A DNA stretch of 64,000 nt from Kluyvera georgiana ATCC 51603 (GTDB taxonomy: Bacteria > Pseudomonadota > Gammaproteobacteria > Enterobacterales > Enterobacteriaceae). How positions within the stretch are numbered: the stretch's first letter is position 1; the number at the start of each line of letters is the position of its first letter. This document shows positions 32,466-42,304 of the stretch, one piece after another. Both the position numbers and the translations under genes were made by a program. The stretch spans positions 1-64,000 of the forward strand of contig NZ_LXEU01000066.1 in the NCBI RefSeq assembly GCF_001654985.1. The letters are read 5' to 3'. The notes beneath the pieces were generated by a model. That model saw nothing but the letters and a program-made list of their open reading frames with translations, ran no database searches and had not been told where the DNA came from.

Positions 32466-32891
32466 ATGCGTCAGAGAACGATTGTTTGCCCGGTGATTCA
32501 AAACCAGGGCGAGTACCTGCTGTGCAAAATGGCCGACGATCGCGGCGTTTTTCCAGGCCAGTGGGCGCTATCCGGTGGCGGCATGGAGGCGGGCGAAACC
32601 ATGGAAGAAGCGCTGCGTCGCGAAATCCGCGAAGAGCTGGGCGATGCGCTGGAGATTACCGACGTGAAGCCGTGGGCCTTCCGTGACGATGTGCGGGTGA
32701 AAACCTACGCCGACGGTACCATCGAACAGATCTATATGATTTATCTCATCTTCGACTGCGTGAGCGCCAATCGTGATGTGACGTTTAATGAAGAATTTCA
32801 GGCGATCGCCTGGGTGAAACCCGAAGCGTTAGCGGGCATGGATCTTAATGTGGCAACGCGAGAAACCTTCCGCCAGAAAGGTCTGCTGTAG
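32466..32891 (+). CDS. nudI: Nudix nucleoside triphosphatase NudI
   Basis: NudI hydrolyses nucleoside triphosphates, with a preference for pyrimidine deoxynucleotides such as dTTP and dCTP. The complete Nudix box is visible from about residue 38 ([23 protein letters not shown]). The 141-residue length and most of the sequence match E. coli NudI (YfaO), including [25 protein letters not shown]. In K-12 nudI lies elsewhere, near the arn genes; here it sits between cycA and ytfE. A GGAGAT ribosome site precedes the start. Confidence 0.92.
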   Translation: MRQRTIVCPVIQNQGEYLLCKMADDRGVFPGQWALSGGGMEAGETMEEALRREIREELGDALEITDVKPWAFRDDVRVKTYADGTIEQIYMIYLIFDCVSANRDVTFNEEFQAIAWVKPEALAGMDLNVATRETFRQKGLL

Positions 32892-32892
32892 T

Positions 32893-32921
32893 CAAAAAAC
32901 GCCTCCCGAATGGAGAGGCGT
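32893..32921 (-). terminator. Intrinsic terminator of ytfE
   Basis: On the minus strand ACGCCTC pairs with GAGGCGT and is followed by a run of six T. The plus-strand reading has no T-run, so it serves mainly ytfE, though nudI converges on it. Confidence 0.8.
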
Positions 32922-32930
32922 GGGATAACG

Positions 32931-33593
32931 TTATTCGCCTTTGAGCGCGCGCGGGAACAGCACGTTATTCTCGAGGCTGATGTGCTCCATCAGATCGTCA
33001 ATCAGCGCGTTGATGCCGTTGTACATCGCCTTCCAGGTGGTGCAGGCTTCCGGTGGGATGGTGACGTTCTGGGTGGTGTGCTTAATCACTTCCAGCAGTT
33101 CGCCCGCTTCATCGTGCTCGCTTTCCATTACGCTAATCGGCCCGATTGCCTGGCTACCCATTCCCTGTTTGATCATCGGGAACAGAATCTGCTCCTCTTT
33201 CATCATGTGGCTGGAAAGCTCCTGGTGCAGCATGGTCAGGTATTTCGCCAGCCCTTTCGGTACGTTCGGCTTGTCGGCGTGCACGCGTTCAACTTTGGTT
33301 GCCTGCAGAATCAGCTCCGGCAGCTGCTCACGGTGACGGTCGTGATAACGCACCACAATGTGGTCGATGATTTCGGCCAACGGCGCGGCGCGCCAGTCTT
33401 TTTCCACCGGCTCTTCTGCCAGTTTTGCCAGCTCGGCTTCAATCACGGCAACGTCCAGCTCTTTGCGATGGGCCGCACGGCCAAGCGTCTGCTTACCGCC
33501 GCAGCAGTAATCCATATCATATTTACGGAACAGCGCGGATGCGCGTGGGATGGAGAGCGCCAGCTCGCCTAAAGGTTGGTCGCGAAAGGCCAT
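32931..33593 (-). CDS. ytfE: Di-iron iron-sulfur cluster repair protein YtfE (RIC)
   Basis: YtfE repairs nitrosative- or oxidatively damaged iron-sulfur clusters using a hemerythrin-like di-iron centre. An N-terminal ScdA domain ([22 protein letters not shown] then [12 protein letters not shown] with paired cysteines) precedes the hemerythrin domain with His residues in [28 protein letters not shown] and ESEHDEAGE. The 220-residue length matches E. coli. A near-perfect NsrR operator lies 27 bases upstream, so NsrR repression is expected. Confidence 0.97.
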   Translation of the reverse strand: MAFRDQPLGELALSIPRASALFRKYDMDYCCGGKQTLGRAAHRKELDVAVIEAELAKLAEEPVEKDWRAAPLAEIIDHIVVRYHDRHREQLPELILQATKVERVHADKPNVPKGLAKYLTMLHQELSSHMMKEEQILFPMIKQGMGSQAIGPISVMESEHDEAGELLEVIKHTTQNVTIPPEACTTWKAMYNGINALIDDLMEHISLENNVLFPRALKGE

Positions 33594-33619
33594 AGCAGTT
33601 ACCTCGTCATCAATAATAT

Positions 33620-33642
33620 AAGATGTATTTTAAATGCATCTT
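33620..33642. promoter_or_regulatory. NsrR operator of ytfE
   Basis: A 23-base near-palindrome with outer arms AAGATG and CATCTT and an AT-rich centre (TATTTTAAATG) agrees with the NsrR site known upstream of E. coli ytfE. nsrR itself is at 13701. Confidence 0.88.
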
Positions 33643-33762
33643 TAAGGCGATGATATACCCCTTTATGGGGAGGGGATTTTAAGTGATGAGTGTCACAAAA
33701 AATTATTGCCCTTTAACGTGCTGAATCTTATTGAGAATAGCGCTGGTAAGACCTGAATCGAT

Positions 33763-33789
33763 TAAATAAGCCCGCCGCGCTGCCGATAG
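33763..33789 (+). promoter_or_regulatory. Sigma-28 (FliA) flagellar-class promoter
   Basis: TAAATAAG and GCCGATAG are separated by exactly 11 bases, close to the FliA consensus TAAAGTTT-N11-GCCGATAA. It lies 36 bases before the chemoreceptor start. Confidence 0.8.
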
Positions 33790-33824
33790 TGAGACTTCAG
33801 ATCACCTGCACAAAAAGGCAAATG

Positions 33825-35474
33825 ATGTTTAAAAGAATAAAAGTAATCACCGTACTGATTGTTGTTCTGGTCGCGCTGGGCGCGATGCAGATGATTTCAG
33901 CCGGTGTATTTGTACGCGCGCTGAATAACGATAAGCAGAACTTTACCGTCTCTCAGCTTTCCAGCCAGAACGTGGCCGAGTTTACCGACGCATGGATTAG
34001 CCTTAACCAGGCGCGCGTGACGCTTAACCGCGGCATGCTGCGTCTGCAGGGGACGATGGCGAGCAGCGTCAACGGCGGCGAGCTGAAAACGCTGGTCGAT
34101 ACGGCGAATAATCTGCTGGCTGAAGCAAAACATCATTACGACAAATATTACGCGCTGCCGGAAACGCCGGGGCTGGATAGTCATCTGTCGGACAGCCTGG
34201 AGAAACAGTACGGCATCTATTCCGCCACGCTGGCGCGCATGAATGAGCTGCTGGCGGAAGGCAAACTGGAGGAGATGTTTAAACAGAACGCCGAACAGAA
34301 GCAGCGGGCCATGCAGGCCGTCTATCAAGACTGGCGCGCGGCGCAGGCGTCGTTGACGAATGCCGGCATCAAACAAAATGAAAGCGACTATGTACGTATT
34401 CTGTGGACGCTCGGCGCAATCATGCTGCTGGTTGTGGCGGTGATTGTGGTGAGCTGGATGGCGATGCAGCGCGTCCTGCTCAGGCCATTGCATAGCGTGA
34501 TGGCGCACATTCGCCATATTGCTGAAGGTGATTTGACCCGCGACATTAATACCGACGGCAGCAACGAAATGGCGCTGCTGGCGCGTAACGTCAACGAGAT
34601 GCAGCAGTCGCTGGCGCAGACGGTGGGCGTGGTGCGTGAAGGCGCGGATACCATCTACACCGGCGCGGGCGAAATCTCTGCCGGCAGCAACGATCTCTCT
34701 TCGCGCACCGAGCAGCAGGCGGCATCGCTGGAGGAGACGGCAGCCAGTATGGAGCAGCTCACCGCAACGGTGAAGCAAAACGCCGACAACGCCCGTCAGG
34801 CGACGCAGTTGGCGCACAACGCGTCGGAAACGGCACAGAAGGGCGGCAATGTTGTGGATGGCGTGGTGCGCACGATGGATGAGATCGCCGCCAGTTCCAG
34901 CAAAATTGCCCAGATCACCAACGTGATCGACGGTATTGCCTTCCAGACCAACATTCTGGCGCTGAACGCCGCGGTGGAAGCCGCGCGGGCGGGCGAGCAG
35001 GGACGCGGTTTTGCGGTGGTCGCCGGGGAAGTGCGTACGCTGGCGCAGCGCAGCGCCCAGGCGGCAAAAGAGATTAAAGCGCTGATTGATGACTCGGGCA
35101 ACCGCGTCAGCGCCGGTTCGGCGCTGGTACACGAAGCCGGAGAGACCATGGCAGAGATCGTCAACGCGGTGACCCGCGTCAGCGACATCATGGGCGAAAT
35201 AGCCTCGGCCTCTGACGAACAAAGTCGCGGTATTGATCAGGTGGGTCAGGCGGTTGCCGAGATGGACCGCGTCACGCAGCAGAACGCCTCGCTGGTGGAA
35301 GAGTCGGCCAGCGCGGCCGCGGCGCTGGAAGAGCAGGCCGCACGCCTGAACCAGACGGTGGCCGTGTTTAAAATCAGCCGCCAGCAGCAGCGCCAGCCCG
35401 CACCGGTGAAGAAAGCTTTCGCTCCGGCGGCAAAATCTACGCCGCTGAGCGAAGCGAACTGGGAAACCTTTTAG
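33825..35474 (+). CDS. Tsr-like methyl-accepting chemotaxis protein
   Basis: This is a 549-residue serine/aspartate-receptor-type chemoreceptor. Membrane segments lie at about 6-28 and 189-214 with a periplasmic four-helix sensor between, then HAMP, methylation helices and the identical signalling hairpin core ([20 protein letters not shown]). It ends in the NWETF pentapeptide that tethers CheR and CheB. Arg64, Asn68, Arg69 and Arg73, which bind amino-acid ligands in Tsr, are all present, but the position of Tsr Thr156 appears to be Ala, so the ligand may differ from serine. I chose the second of two adjacent ATGs because AAGG is better spaced. The FliA-type promoter ties it to flagellar expression. 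Confidence 0.9.
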   Translation: MFKRIKVITVLIVVLVALGAMQMISAGVFVRALNNDKQNFTVSQLSSQNVAEFTDAWISLNQARVTLNRGMLRLQGTMASSVNGGELKTLVDTANNLLAEAKHHYDKYYALPETPGLDSHLSDSLEKQYGIYSATLARMNELLAEGKLEEMFKQNAEQKQRAMQAVYQDWRAAQASLTNAGIKQNESDYVRILWTLGAIMLLVVAVIVVSWMAMQRVLLRPLHSVMAHIRHIAEGDLTRDINTDGSNEMALLARNVNEMQQSLAQTVGVVREGADTIYTGAGEISAGSNDLSSRTEQQAASLEETAASMEQLTATVKQNADNARQATQLAHNASETAQKGGNVVDGVVRTMDEIAASSSKIAQITNVIDGIAFQTNILALNAAVEAARAGEQGRGFAVVAGEVRTLAQRSAQAAKEIKALIDDSGNRVSAGSALVHEAGETMAEIVNAVTRVSDIMGEIASASDEQSRGIDQVGQAVAEMDRVTQQNASLVEESASAAAALEEQAARLNQTVAVFKISRQQQRQPAPVKKAFAPAAKSTPLSEANWETF

Positions 35475-35491
35475 GTCACAGCGAGCGCCTT

Positions 35492-35522
35492 GCCGGATGG
35501 CGGCGTGAACGCCTTATCCGGC
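35492..35522 (+). repeat. REP element
   Basis: GCCGGATGGCGG...GCCTTATCCGGC is a single REP palindrome, followed by a partial REP-like stretch to about 35566 that abuts the ytfF end. Confidence 0.8.
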
Positions 35523-35558
35523 CCACATGAGATCGTGCCGTCCTTGTAGGCAGCGCCA

Positions 35559-36527
35559 TCAGGCATCCCCAGAAACCGGCACCACCGCCGGTTTCTGCGG
35601 TTTCGAGCGCACCGCAATCACCACGCCGATAACCAGCAGGGTAATACCGCTTAGCGTCAATATTGGCGGCATCTCCTGGCGCAACAGGAAGGTGTACAGC
35701 AGCCCCGCCAGCGTTTCAAAGACAATCAATGGCCCGAGGATCACCGTTGGTAGCCGCTGGCTCGCCACGTTCCAGCAGAGCGCGCCGACCCACGAGCACA
35801 GCACGGCGATAGCCATCATCAGGCCAATAAAGACTGCCGGACGTGGGCCGAAAGGCAGTGAGAAATCGGGCGTCTGCGTATTTAGCCATGCGCAGGCCGC
35901 GATATAGCCCACGATGGAAACCGGCAACGTCACCAGCGCCTGTGCGGTCGCCCACATTAACGGCGGCTGGTGCGGATTTTCTCGCAGCCAGCGGGCGTTA
36001 CGTAGCGCATACCACGCCCAGCACACCACCGAAATACTCGCCAGCGCAATGCCGGAGCCGTAGCGCCAGCCGCTAAAGTTCGGTAGCCCCTGATGCAGCT
36101 CGGCGACGTTGACGCACAGCAGCCCAAGACCGATCAGTACCAGCGCGGGCATCAGCCGTAGCCACGAAAGCTTGCCGTCGCGCTGGCTATAAAGCAGGTT
36201 GGCGAATACCGGTATCACCACCGGCAATGTGCCGATGATCATCGTGGAAACGGGTGCACCGGTGCGTTGAATCGCGCTGGCCAGGCAGAAGTAATAAATC
36301 AGATTGCCCATCATGGTGAGCCCTAGCGCCGTCCACCAGTCTTTGCGAGTGAGCTGGCGCAGACGTGCGCGGCCCAGCCAGGCCAGCGGCAGGGCGATTA
36401 GCCCCAGCGCCAGATAGCGCCCCATCGACTGCAATACCGCCGGATAATCCGGCACGATAAGCGGCCCCACAAAAATCAGCCCCCACATCAAACCCGCTAA
36501 CAGGGCATACAGCACACCGCTTATCAT
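35559..36527 (-). CDS. ytfF: DMT-family inner-membrane transporter YtfF
   Basis: YtfF is an EamA-type transporter of unknown substrate. The 322-residue product has about ten membrane segments and matches E. coli YtfF closely (MISGVLYALLAGLMWGLIFVGPL; GTLPVVIPVFANLLYSQRDGK; LGPLIVFETLAGLLYTFLLR). I set the start by that comparison; an ATG four codons upstream is possible. An AraC-family gene precedes it on the same strand by 75 bases and may control it. Confidence 0.92.
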   Translation of the reverse strand: MISGVLYALLAGLMWGLIFVGPLIVPDYPAVLQSMGRYLALGLIALPLAWLGRARLRQLTRKDWWTALGLTMMGNLIYYFCLASAIQRTGAPVSTMIIGTLPVVIPVFANLLYSQRDGKLSWLRLMPALVLIGLGLLCVNVAELHQGLPNFSGWRYGSGIALASISVVCWAWYALRNARWLRENPHQPPLMWATAQALVTLPVSIVGYIAACAWLNTQTPDFSLPFGPRPAVFIGLMMAIAVLCSWVGALCWNVASQRLPTVILGPLIVFETLAGLLYTFLLRQEMPPILTLSGITLLVIGVVIAVRSKPQKPAVVPVSGDA

Positions 36528-36602
36528 CGTGACATCCACTTCGGTTAAACATGCGCAAAGTGTAGGAGGGGAAATGGGTTCAGTATTGTACGAGATTGCT
36601 GA

Positions 36603-37427
36603 TTAGCGACGGATGACCTGTTTTTGATAACGCACGGGTGTAATGCCATAGCGCTGGGTAAAGGCGCGGGTGAGATGCGACTGGTCGGTCAGACCGGTGG
36701 CCGCGGCCACTTCGGCAGCAGGCATGCCACGGGTGAGAAACTCTTTGGCGCGCCACAGGCGCACCGCCATCAGCATCTGGTGCGGCGTGACGTGGAAGTG
36801 GGACTTAAACTGACGCTGAAAGTGCCACGGGCTGAGCGCCGCGACGTTCGCCAGCTCATCGAGCGTGATCGGATGCATATAGTTGTCGTACAGATAGTCG
36901 CGGACGTGGGCAAAGCGGTGCGCCCCTTCGGCCAGAACCGGCGCGTGACAGGCGAGCGGCTGGAAGGTGTCGATTAAATCCAGCAGCAGTCCTTTCTGCG
37001 CTAGCGGATCGTCGGTGTGCCACAGCGCATGGATCTGACGACCGATTTGCAGCGATCGCTGCGGGTCGTGGCGTGTGGCGTCGGCAAACCACCAGTGGCG
37101 AATGCCGGTGACGCGCTCAAGCAGACTGGGGTCGAGATAAATCATCCGGTAACGCCAGCCGTCGGCGGTTTCCGCTTCGCCGGTATGTAGCTCGTCCGGA
37201 TTCATGGTGACGATAGAGTGAGTGGGCGCGACGTGCTGGGTACCACGATAACGAAAGCGTTCGGCCCCGGCTTCAATCACGCCGATACCAAACGCTTCGT
37301 GGGTATGGGGTTCAAAGGCGTAACGTGAAATATGGGCATGGTACAGCTCTACGCCCGGCAGCTGCGCCAGATGGCGAAAGCGCGCGCTGTCTTTCTCGTC
37401 GTTGAACTGTTCCGGTACGCCTTGCAC
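36603..37427 (-). CDS. AraC-family transcriptional regulator upstream of ytfF
   Basis: This 274-residue regulator has an N-terminal cupin-type domain (FEPHTHEAFGIGVIEAGAERFRYRG) and C-terminal tandem helix-turn-helix motifs (LDELANVAALSPWHFQRQFK; AAEVAAATGLTDQSHLTRAF). The start is a GTG with AGGGAG upstream. It is not part of the K-12 gene order between qorB and ytfF. Its placement just upstream of ytfF, same strand, suggests it acts on that transporter; this is inference. Confidence 0.85.
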   Translation of the reverse strand: MQGVPEQFNDEKDSARFRHLAQLPGVELYHAHISRYAFEPHTHEAFGIGVIEAGAERFRYRGTQHVAPTHSIVTMNPDELHTGEAETADGWRYRMIYLDPSLLERVTGIRHWWFADATRHDPQRSLQIGRQIHALWHTDDPLAQKGLLLDLIDTFQPLACHAPVLAEGAHRFAHVRDYLYDNYMHPITLDELANVAALSPWHFQRQFKSHFHVTPHQMLMAVRLWRAKEFLTRGMPAAEVAAATGLTDQSHLTRAFTQRYGITPVRYQKQVIRR

Positions 37428-37508
37428 GTCACTTCTCCCTCTGGGTCATTCCTTCATTATCAGAGATGACCCGCCGAGGCGCTACCCCATTTAACGTATT
37501 CTTAACGC

Positions 37509-38357
37509 TTACAGGATACCTTTTACGCTCTCGGCAAGGGACGTGCTCGGGCGACCGATCAGCTTGCTGAGCGTATGGCTGTCGTCAAACAGGCCGCCTT
37601 TCGAGGCGCCGATGTCCGAGTCTGCGAGCATGTCAGCCAGTCCGGCAGGCAGGCCAACGCTTTTCAGCGCGGCGGCAAAATCCGCCTGGCTCAGGTTCTG
37701 GTAAACCACGTTCTTACCGCTCTGTTTTGCCAGTTCCGCGGCCAGTTCACTCAGCGTCCAGCCGTGGTCGCCCGCCAGTTCATATACCTTCCCGGCATGA
37801 CCGTCTTCGGCTATCACGCGCGCGGCGGCAGCGGCGTAATCGGCGCGGGTCGCGGAGGCTATTTTGCCTTCACCGGCAGCCCCGATAAACACACCGTGTT
37901 CCAGCGCGGCAGGTGCGCTTGCCAGATAGTTTTCGGTATACCAGCCGTTGCGCAGCAGCGCGAAAGGAATGCCGGAGTCGGCCAGCATTTTTTCCGTGGC
38001 GACGTGCTCGTCGGCCAGCCCCAGCGGAGAAGTGTCGGCGTGCAGCAGGCTGGTATAGGCGATGAATTTTACGCCTGCGGCTTTCGCGGCGTTGATGATA
38101 TTGCGGTGCTGCGGCGCACGCTGGCCGACTTCGCTGGAGGAGATAATCAGCAGCTTATCGACACTCTGTAGGGCTTTGGTTAACGCCGCTTCGTCGCCGT
38201 AGTCGGCCTGACGAATAACGACGCCTTTCTGGCTTAGCGCTTCGGCTTTTGCCGGGTTACGGACAACGGCAACGAGTTGGTTAGCGGCAGTGGTGTTGAG
38301 CAGGTTAGCAAAAACATGCTGGCCAAGCTGGCCGGTGGCTCCGGTAATCGCGATCAT
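37509..38357 (-). CDS. qorB: NAD(P)H:quinone oxidoreductase QorB
   Basis: QorB (YtfG) is an NADPH-dependent quinone reductase of the NmrA-like atypical short-chain dehydrogenase group. The Rossmann motif ITGATGQLGQ is at residues 4-13. The 282-residue product aligns along its length with E. coli QorB (ISSSEVGQRAPQHRN; AYTSLLHADTSPLGLADEH), ending slightly earlier. AAGGAGAA precedes the start. It diverges from qorR, its known regulator type, with an 84-base gap between them. Confidence 0.95.
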   Translation of the reverse strand: MIAITGATGQLGQHVFANLLNTTAANQLVAVVRNPAKAEALSQKGVVIRQADYGDEAALTKALQSVDKLLIISSSEVGQRAPQHRNIINAAKAAGVKFIAYTSLLHADTSPLGLADEHVATEKMLADSGIPFALLRNGWYTENYLASAPAALEHGVFIGAAGEGKIASATRADYAAAAARVIAEDGHAGKVYELAGDHGWTLSELAAELAKQSGKNVVYQNLSQADFAAALKSVGLPAGLADMLADSDIGASKGGLFDDSHTLSKLIGRPSTSLAESVKGIL

Positions 38358-38393
38358 GGGTATTCTCCTTCGTGTTCGTAGGGTGTTGTGGTA

Positions 38394-38412
38394 AGCTAAC
38401 ACCATAGCTAAC
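38394..38412. promoter_or_regulatory. Candidate QorR operator
   Basis: AGCTAAC occurs twice, 12 bases apart, in the qorB-qorR divergent gap, followed by GTAAGTACGTAC. Repeats in this position could bind the HxlR-type regulator; no footprint data support it here. Confidence 0.35.
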
Positions 38413-38441
38413 TTTTAGTAAGTACGTACAGAAAGGTAAGT

Positions 38442-38828
38442 ATGAAAGAAAATAATCCGACGCTGACGCAAAAGATGCGTAACGGCAATTTATTTGCCGA
38501 GCGCTGCCCCTCGCGAGACGTACTCAAACATGTGACCAGTCGCTGGGGCGTACTGATTCTGGTGGCGCTGCGCGAGGGCACGCACCGATTCAGCGACCTG
38601 CGGCGTAAAATGGGCGGCGTGAGTGAAAAAATGCTCGCCCAGTCGCTGCAGGCGCTTGAGCAAGACGGCTTTATTAACCGCGTTTCCTACCCGGTGGTGC
38701 CGCCGCATGTAGAGTATAGCCTGACCCCGTTGGGAGAAGAGGTGAGCGAAAAGGTGGCGGCGCTGGCGGACTGGATTGAGGTGAACTTGCCGATGGTGAT
38801 GGCGCAACAGAGCCCGACACAGGCGTAA
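38442..38828 (+). CDS. qorR: HxlR-family redox-sensing regulator QorR
   Basis: QorR (YtfH) is a winged-helix regulator of the HxlR group. The 128-residue product contains the conserved N-terminal cysteine in FAERCPSRDVLKHVTSRWGVLIL, HTH and wing (HRFSDLRRKMGGVSEKMLAQSLQALEQDGFINRV), and the VEYSLTPLG segment. AAAGG lies before the ATG. The stop codon is in the loop of a perfect hairpin shared with cpdB. Confidence 0.93.
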   Translation: MKENNPTLTQKMRNGNLFAERCPSRDVLKHVTSRWGVLILVALREGTHRFSDLRRKMGGVSEKMLAQSLQALEQDGFINRVSYPVVPPHVEYSLTPLGEEVSEKVAALADWIEVNLPMVMAQQSPTQA

Positions 38829-38842
38829 AACGCCTGTGTCGG
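38814..38842. terminator. Hairpin enclosing the qorR stop codon
   Basis: CCGACACAGGCG pairs perfectly over 12 bases with CGCCTGTGTCGG; the 5-base loop TAAAA holds the qorR stop. It separates convergent qorR and cpdB and probably ends both transcripts, although T-runs are weak. Confidence 0.75.
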
Positions 38843-38850
38843 CACGTTGT

Positions 38851-40794
38851 TTACTTGCTCAAATCCAGCTGATAAATCGCGAAGCCAATATCATCGGTCG
38901 CCACCTGCTTCATCGGATACTGCGCTTTCTCTTTAATAAACGCTGCCGCTTTTTCTGACGGCGAGGTTTCAAAGCGAATATCCAGTTTGGTGTCGCTGTG
39001 AATCGGCGCTAAACGCCAGTTGTTGTCCGCCGCCGGGTGGATTTCGCCGGCTTTCTTCGACTCGGCGCCAATCCAGGCCGCCAGCACCGAGCGGTTTTCA
39101 TCCGGCGAGGCGAAGGCAATGTGGCTGTCACCCGTGCCTGCGAACTTACCGCCGTAGGCGCGGTAGTTGTTGGTGGCGACAAGGAACGTGGCGTTTGGAT
39201 CAATCGGCTTGCCGTTGAAGGTCAGATGCTTAATACGCTCGGCCTTCGGATTAACGACCTGACATTCACCGTCGTAACGTGCTGGCTGAGTCACATCAAC
39301 CTGATAGTTCACACCGTCAATTACGTCGAAGTTATAGGTGCGGAAGCCGTCCCAGTTGATCAGAGACTGCGGCTTGCTGCTGTGTGGATCGATCTGGTTG
39401 AACTGCCCGGCAGAACACTCCAGCCACTCTTTCACCTCTTTGCCGCTGGCTTTGACGACCACCAGGGTGTTCGGATAGAGATAAAGATCGGCGGCGTTAC
39501 GGAAGGTTAACTGGCCTTTTTCCACTTCGACATAGCTGGCCGGATCGTTCTTACGTCCACCCACTTTAAACGGTGCGGCGGCAGACAGCACCGGCAGCTT
39601 CGCCAGATCCGGATCGCCCTGAATATAGTGTTCAACGTAGGCCTTCTGCGCCATGTTAACTACCTGGACGGTTGGGTCGTCCTGCACCAGCGACAGGTAG
39701 CTGTACATGTTGTCGGAGGATTTCCCGATCGGCTTGCTGACGAATTCACGCGTCGCATCGTGGTCGGCTTTCAGCGCATCGACCAGCTTCCTGTCTTCTG
39801 CCGCCAGCGATTTCTTCGCCGCCGCATCGTAAATCGGGCGCGCCTGCGCCTGTGCCGAGGTGACCTGCCATTTACCGCTGTCATTGTTCAGCACCAGATC
39901 GACCACGCCCAGGTGATCGCCCCACATGCCCGGCATCACTGCTGGAACGCCGTTGAGGGTACCCTTGGCGATATCCGCGCCTTTAATGGTGGCGAAGTCT
40001 TTGCTCGGGAACACCGCGTGGGCGTGGCCGAACATAATGGCGTCAACGCCCGGGACCTGGCTTAAGTAGTAGACCGAGTTTTCCGCCATCGCCTGGTAGG
40101 GATCGGCAGAGAGGCCGGAGTGGGCAATCACCACCACCACGTCCGCACCGTTGGCGCGCATTTCCGGCACGTACTTGCGGGCGGTTTCGGTGATGTCGTT
40201 AACGGTGACTTTGCCGCTGAGATTGGCCTTATCCCAGGTCATGATCTGCGGCGGTACAAAGCCGATATAGCCAATTTTCAGCGTGTGTTTGCTGCCGTCT
40301 TTATCGACCACTTCCGTTTCTTTGATCAGATACGGAGTAAACATCGGTTTTTGGGTCTTAACGTCGATGATATTGGCGTTAATGTAGGGGAACTTCGCAC
40401 CTGCCAGCGCTTTGTGCAGATAATCCAGGCCGTAGTTGAACTCGTGGTTGCCGAGGTTGCCCACCGTGTAGTCGAGCAGGTTCATGGCTTTATACACCGG
40501 GTGCGTATCGCCCTGTTTCAGCCCTTTGGCTGCCGCGTAGTCACCCATTGGGCTGCCCTGAATAACGTCGCCGTTATCCACCAGCACGCTGTTCTTCACC
40601 TCGCCGCGAGCGGCGTTAATCAGGCTCGCCGTGCGGACCAGGCCGAACTTCTCGGTGGCGGTATCTTTGTAGTAATCAAAATCCATCATATTGCTATGAA
40701 GATCGGTGGTTTCCATGATTCGGAGGTCCACCGTTGCCGCATTGACGCTGGCGGCGATCAGCGTGGCCAGAAGCGTTGCGCTAAACTTGATCAT
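38851..40794 (-). CDS. cpdB: 2',3'-cyclic-nucleotide 2'-phosphodiesterase / 3'-nucleotidase
   Basis: CpdB is a periplasmic bifunctional enzyme that lets cells use exogenous cyclic nucleotides and 3'-nucleotides. A signal peptide (about residues 1-19, ending VNA) is followed by a metallophosphatase domain with [22 protein letters not shown] and GHAHAVFP metal-binding motifs, then the C-terminal 5'-nucleotidase domain. The start MIKFSATLL gives 647 residues, identical in length to E. coli. It diverges from cysQ across 212 bases. Confidence 0.97.
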   Translation of the reverse strand: MIKFSATLLATLIAASVNAATVDLRIMETTDLHSNMMDFDYYKDTATEKFGLVRTASLINAARGEVKNSVLVDNGDVIQGSPMGDYAAAKGLKQGDTHPVYKAMNLLDYTVGNLGNHEFNYGLDYLHKALAGAKFPYINANIIDVKTQKPMFTPYLIKETEVVDKDGSKHTLKIGYIGFVPPQIMTWDKANLSGKVTVNDITETARKYVPEMRANGADVVVVIAHSGLSADPYQAMAENSVYYLSQVPGVDAIMFGHAHAVFPSKDFATIKGADIAKGTLNGVPAVMPGMWGDHLGVVDLVLNNDSGKWQVTSAQAQARPIYDAAAKKSLAAEDRKLVDALKADHDATREFVSKPIGKSSDNMYSYLSLVQDDPTVQVVNMAQKAYVEHYIQGDPDLAKLPVLSAAAPFKVGGRKNDPASYVEVEKGQLTFRNAADLYLYPNTLVVVKASGKEVKEWLECSAGQFNQIDPHSSKPQSLINWDGFRTYNFDVIDGVNYQVDVTQPARYDGECQVVNPKAERIKHLTFNGKPIDPNATFLVATNNYRAYGGKFAGTGDSHIAFASPDENRSVLAAWIGAESKKAGEIHPAADNNWRLAPIHSDTKLDIRFETSPSEKAAAFIKEKAQYPMKQVATDDIGFAIYQLDLSK

Positions 40795-41006
40795 CAGAGG
40801 CATCCTTTTTTTCGATCTAAGACACAGATTTAAATGTATTTGTTTTCTGTTGCTTACAAGGATGTGAATCATGCCAGAAAATCATGACGGGAAATCGGCA
40901 GCGGTTCACAGTTATCCGGAACGATGATGGGAATAGCGGATTAAGCGGCAATACGATATAAATAAAACAATAAGTTAACACCACTGTAATTTTAACGAGG
41001 TGGAAA

Positions 41007-41753
41007 ATGTTAGAACAAGTCTGTCAGCTTGCGCGCGATGCGGGCGATGCCATCATGGACGTGTACGATGGCAAGCAGCCGTTAGACATCGCCAGCAAGC
41101 AAGATGATTCGCCGGTCACCGCGGCCGACATCGCCGCTCATCATGTGATTATCAACGGTCTGAAGGCGATGACGCCGGAAATCCCGATTCTCTCCGAAGA
41201 AGATCCGCCGGGCTGGGAGGTGCGTCAGCACTGGCAGCGCTACTGGCTGGTGGACCCGCTGGACGGCACCAAGGAGTTCATCAAACGCAACGGTGAATTC
41301 ACCGTTAACATCGCGCTAATTGAGAACGGTAAAGCGGTGCTGGGCGTGGTCTACGCGCCGGTGTTGAAGGTGATGTATAGCGCCGCTAACGGCAAGGCGT
41401 GGAAAGAAGAGTGCGGCGTGCGTAAGCAAATTCAGGTGCGCGACGCTAATCCGCCGAAAGTGGTGGTCAGTCGTTCGCACTATGCCAACGATGACGAGCT
41501 GAAAGAGTATCTGCAACAGTTAGGCGAGCATGATACGGCGTCGATTGGTTCGTCGCTGAAGTTCTGCCTGGTGGCGGAAGGCGAAGCGCAGCTTTACCCG
41601 CGCTTCGGGCCAACCAACATCTGGGATACCGCGGCGGGACACGCTGTCGCCGCCGCTGCCGGCGCGCACGTCAACGACTGGCAGGGTAAAACGTTGGATT
41701 ACACCCCGCGCGAATCGTTCCTTAACCCCGGCTTCCGCGTTTCGATTTTTTAA
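41007..41753 (+). CDS. cysQ: 3'(2'),5'-bisphosphate nucleotidase CysQ
   Basis: CysQ removes the toxic sulfate-assimilation by-product pAp by converting it to AMP. The metal-binding motifs of the inositol-monophosphatase fold are present: SEEDPP near residue 63, DPLDGTKEF near residue 84, and [14 protein letters not shown] near residue 205. The 248-residue length is near the 246 of E. coli. Its last 4 bases overlap the end of the convergent ytfJ. Confidence 0.97.
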   Translation: MLEQVCQLARDAGDAIMDVYDGKQPLDIASKQDDSPVTAADIAAHHVIINGLKAMTPEIPILSEEDPPGWEVRQHWQRYWLVDPLDGTKEFIKRNGEFTVNIALIENGKAVLGVVYAPVLKVMYSAANGKAWKEECGVRKQIQVRDANPPKVVVSRSHYANDDELKEYLQQLGEHDTASIGSSLKFCLVAEGEAQLYPRFGPTNIWDTAAGHAVAAAAGAHVNDWQGKTLDYTPRESFLNPGFRVSIF

Positions 41754-42304
41754 TTCAACAGCTTGTGCAGCAGGGCGACGACCTGCTGCACTTCTGCCGC
41801 CGTCAGGCCACCGTCTTTTGCCCATTGCACGCGGCCGTCTTTATCCAGCACCACAATCGCTGAACTGCCTTCATCAAGCTGCCAGGCTTTGCGCACTACG
41901 CCGTCGCTATCAACGACAAACTGCGACCACGGGAACAGCTTCTTATTGCTTTCAATGCTGCTGCGCACAAACATTGATGAACCCGGAATGGCGTCATCGG
42001 TGTTCACGATGGTGGTGGTCTGGTAGCGATCGTGCGGCAGATTGGCGGCTTTAATGGCTTCAATCAACGAGGCGTTTTTCTCTTTTGCCGATGAGCGTCC
42101 GGCAATATGCTGCACCACGCGTACTTTGCCCGGGAGCTGCGCGCTATTCCAGCTTTTATAGCTAAACTTATCCTTATCAAGTATGAGTTCACCGCGATCG
42201 GCTACGCCGACGGGGGCCACGCGTTGTCCATTTGTGAAATTGTGGGCGGTTGCCATTAACGGCATTAACAGGCATGAAACCGCCAGAAGCGTACGTAGGG
42301 TCAT
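41750..42304 (-). CDS. ytfJ: Periplasmic protein YtfJ
   Basis: YtfJ is a conserved periplasmic protein of unknown function in its own family. A signal peptide (about residues 1-20, ending ATA) precedes [22 protein letters not shown] and a thioredoxin-like region with [30 protein letters not shown], but no CxxC pair. The 184-residue length is standard. Its 3' end overlaps cysQ by 4 bases, so neither has an intergenic terminator. Confidence 0.93.
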   Translation of the reverse strand: MTLRTLLAVSCLLMPLMATAHNFTNGQRVAPVGVADRGELILDKDKFSYKSWNSAQLPGKVRVVQHIAGRSSAKEKNASLIEAIKAANLPHDRYQTTTIVNTDDAIPGSSMFVRSSIESNKKLFPWSQFVVDSDGVVRKAWQLDEGSSAIVVLDKDGRVQWAKDGGLTAAEVQQVVALLHKLLN

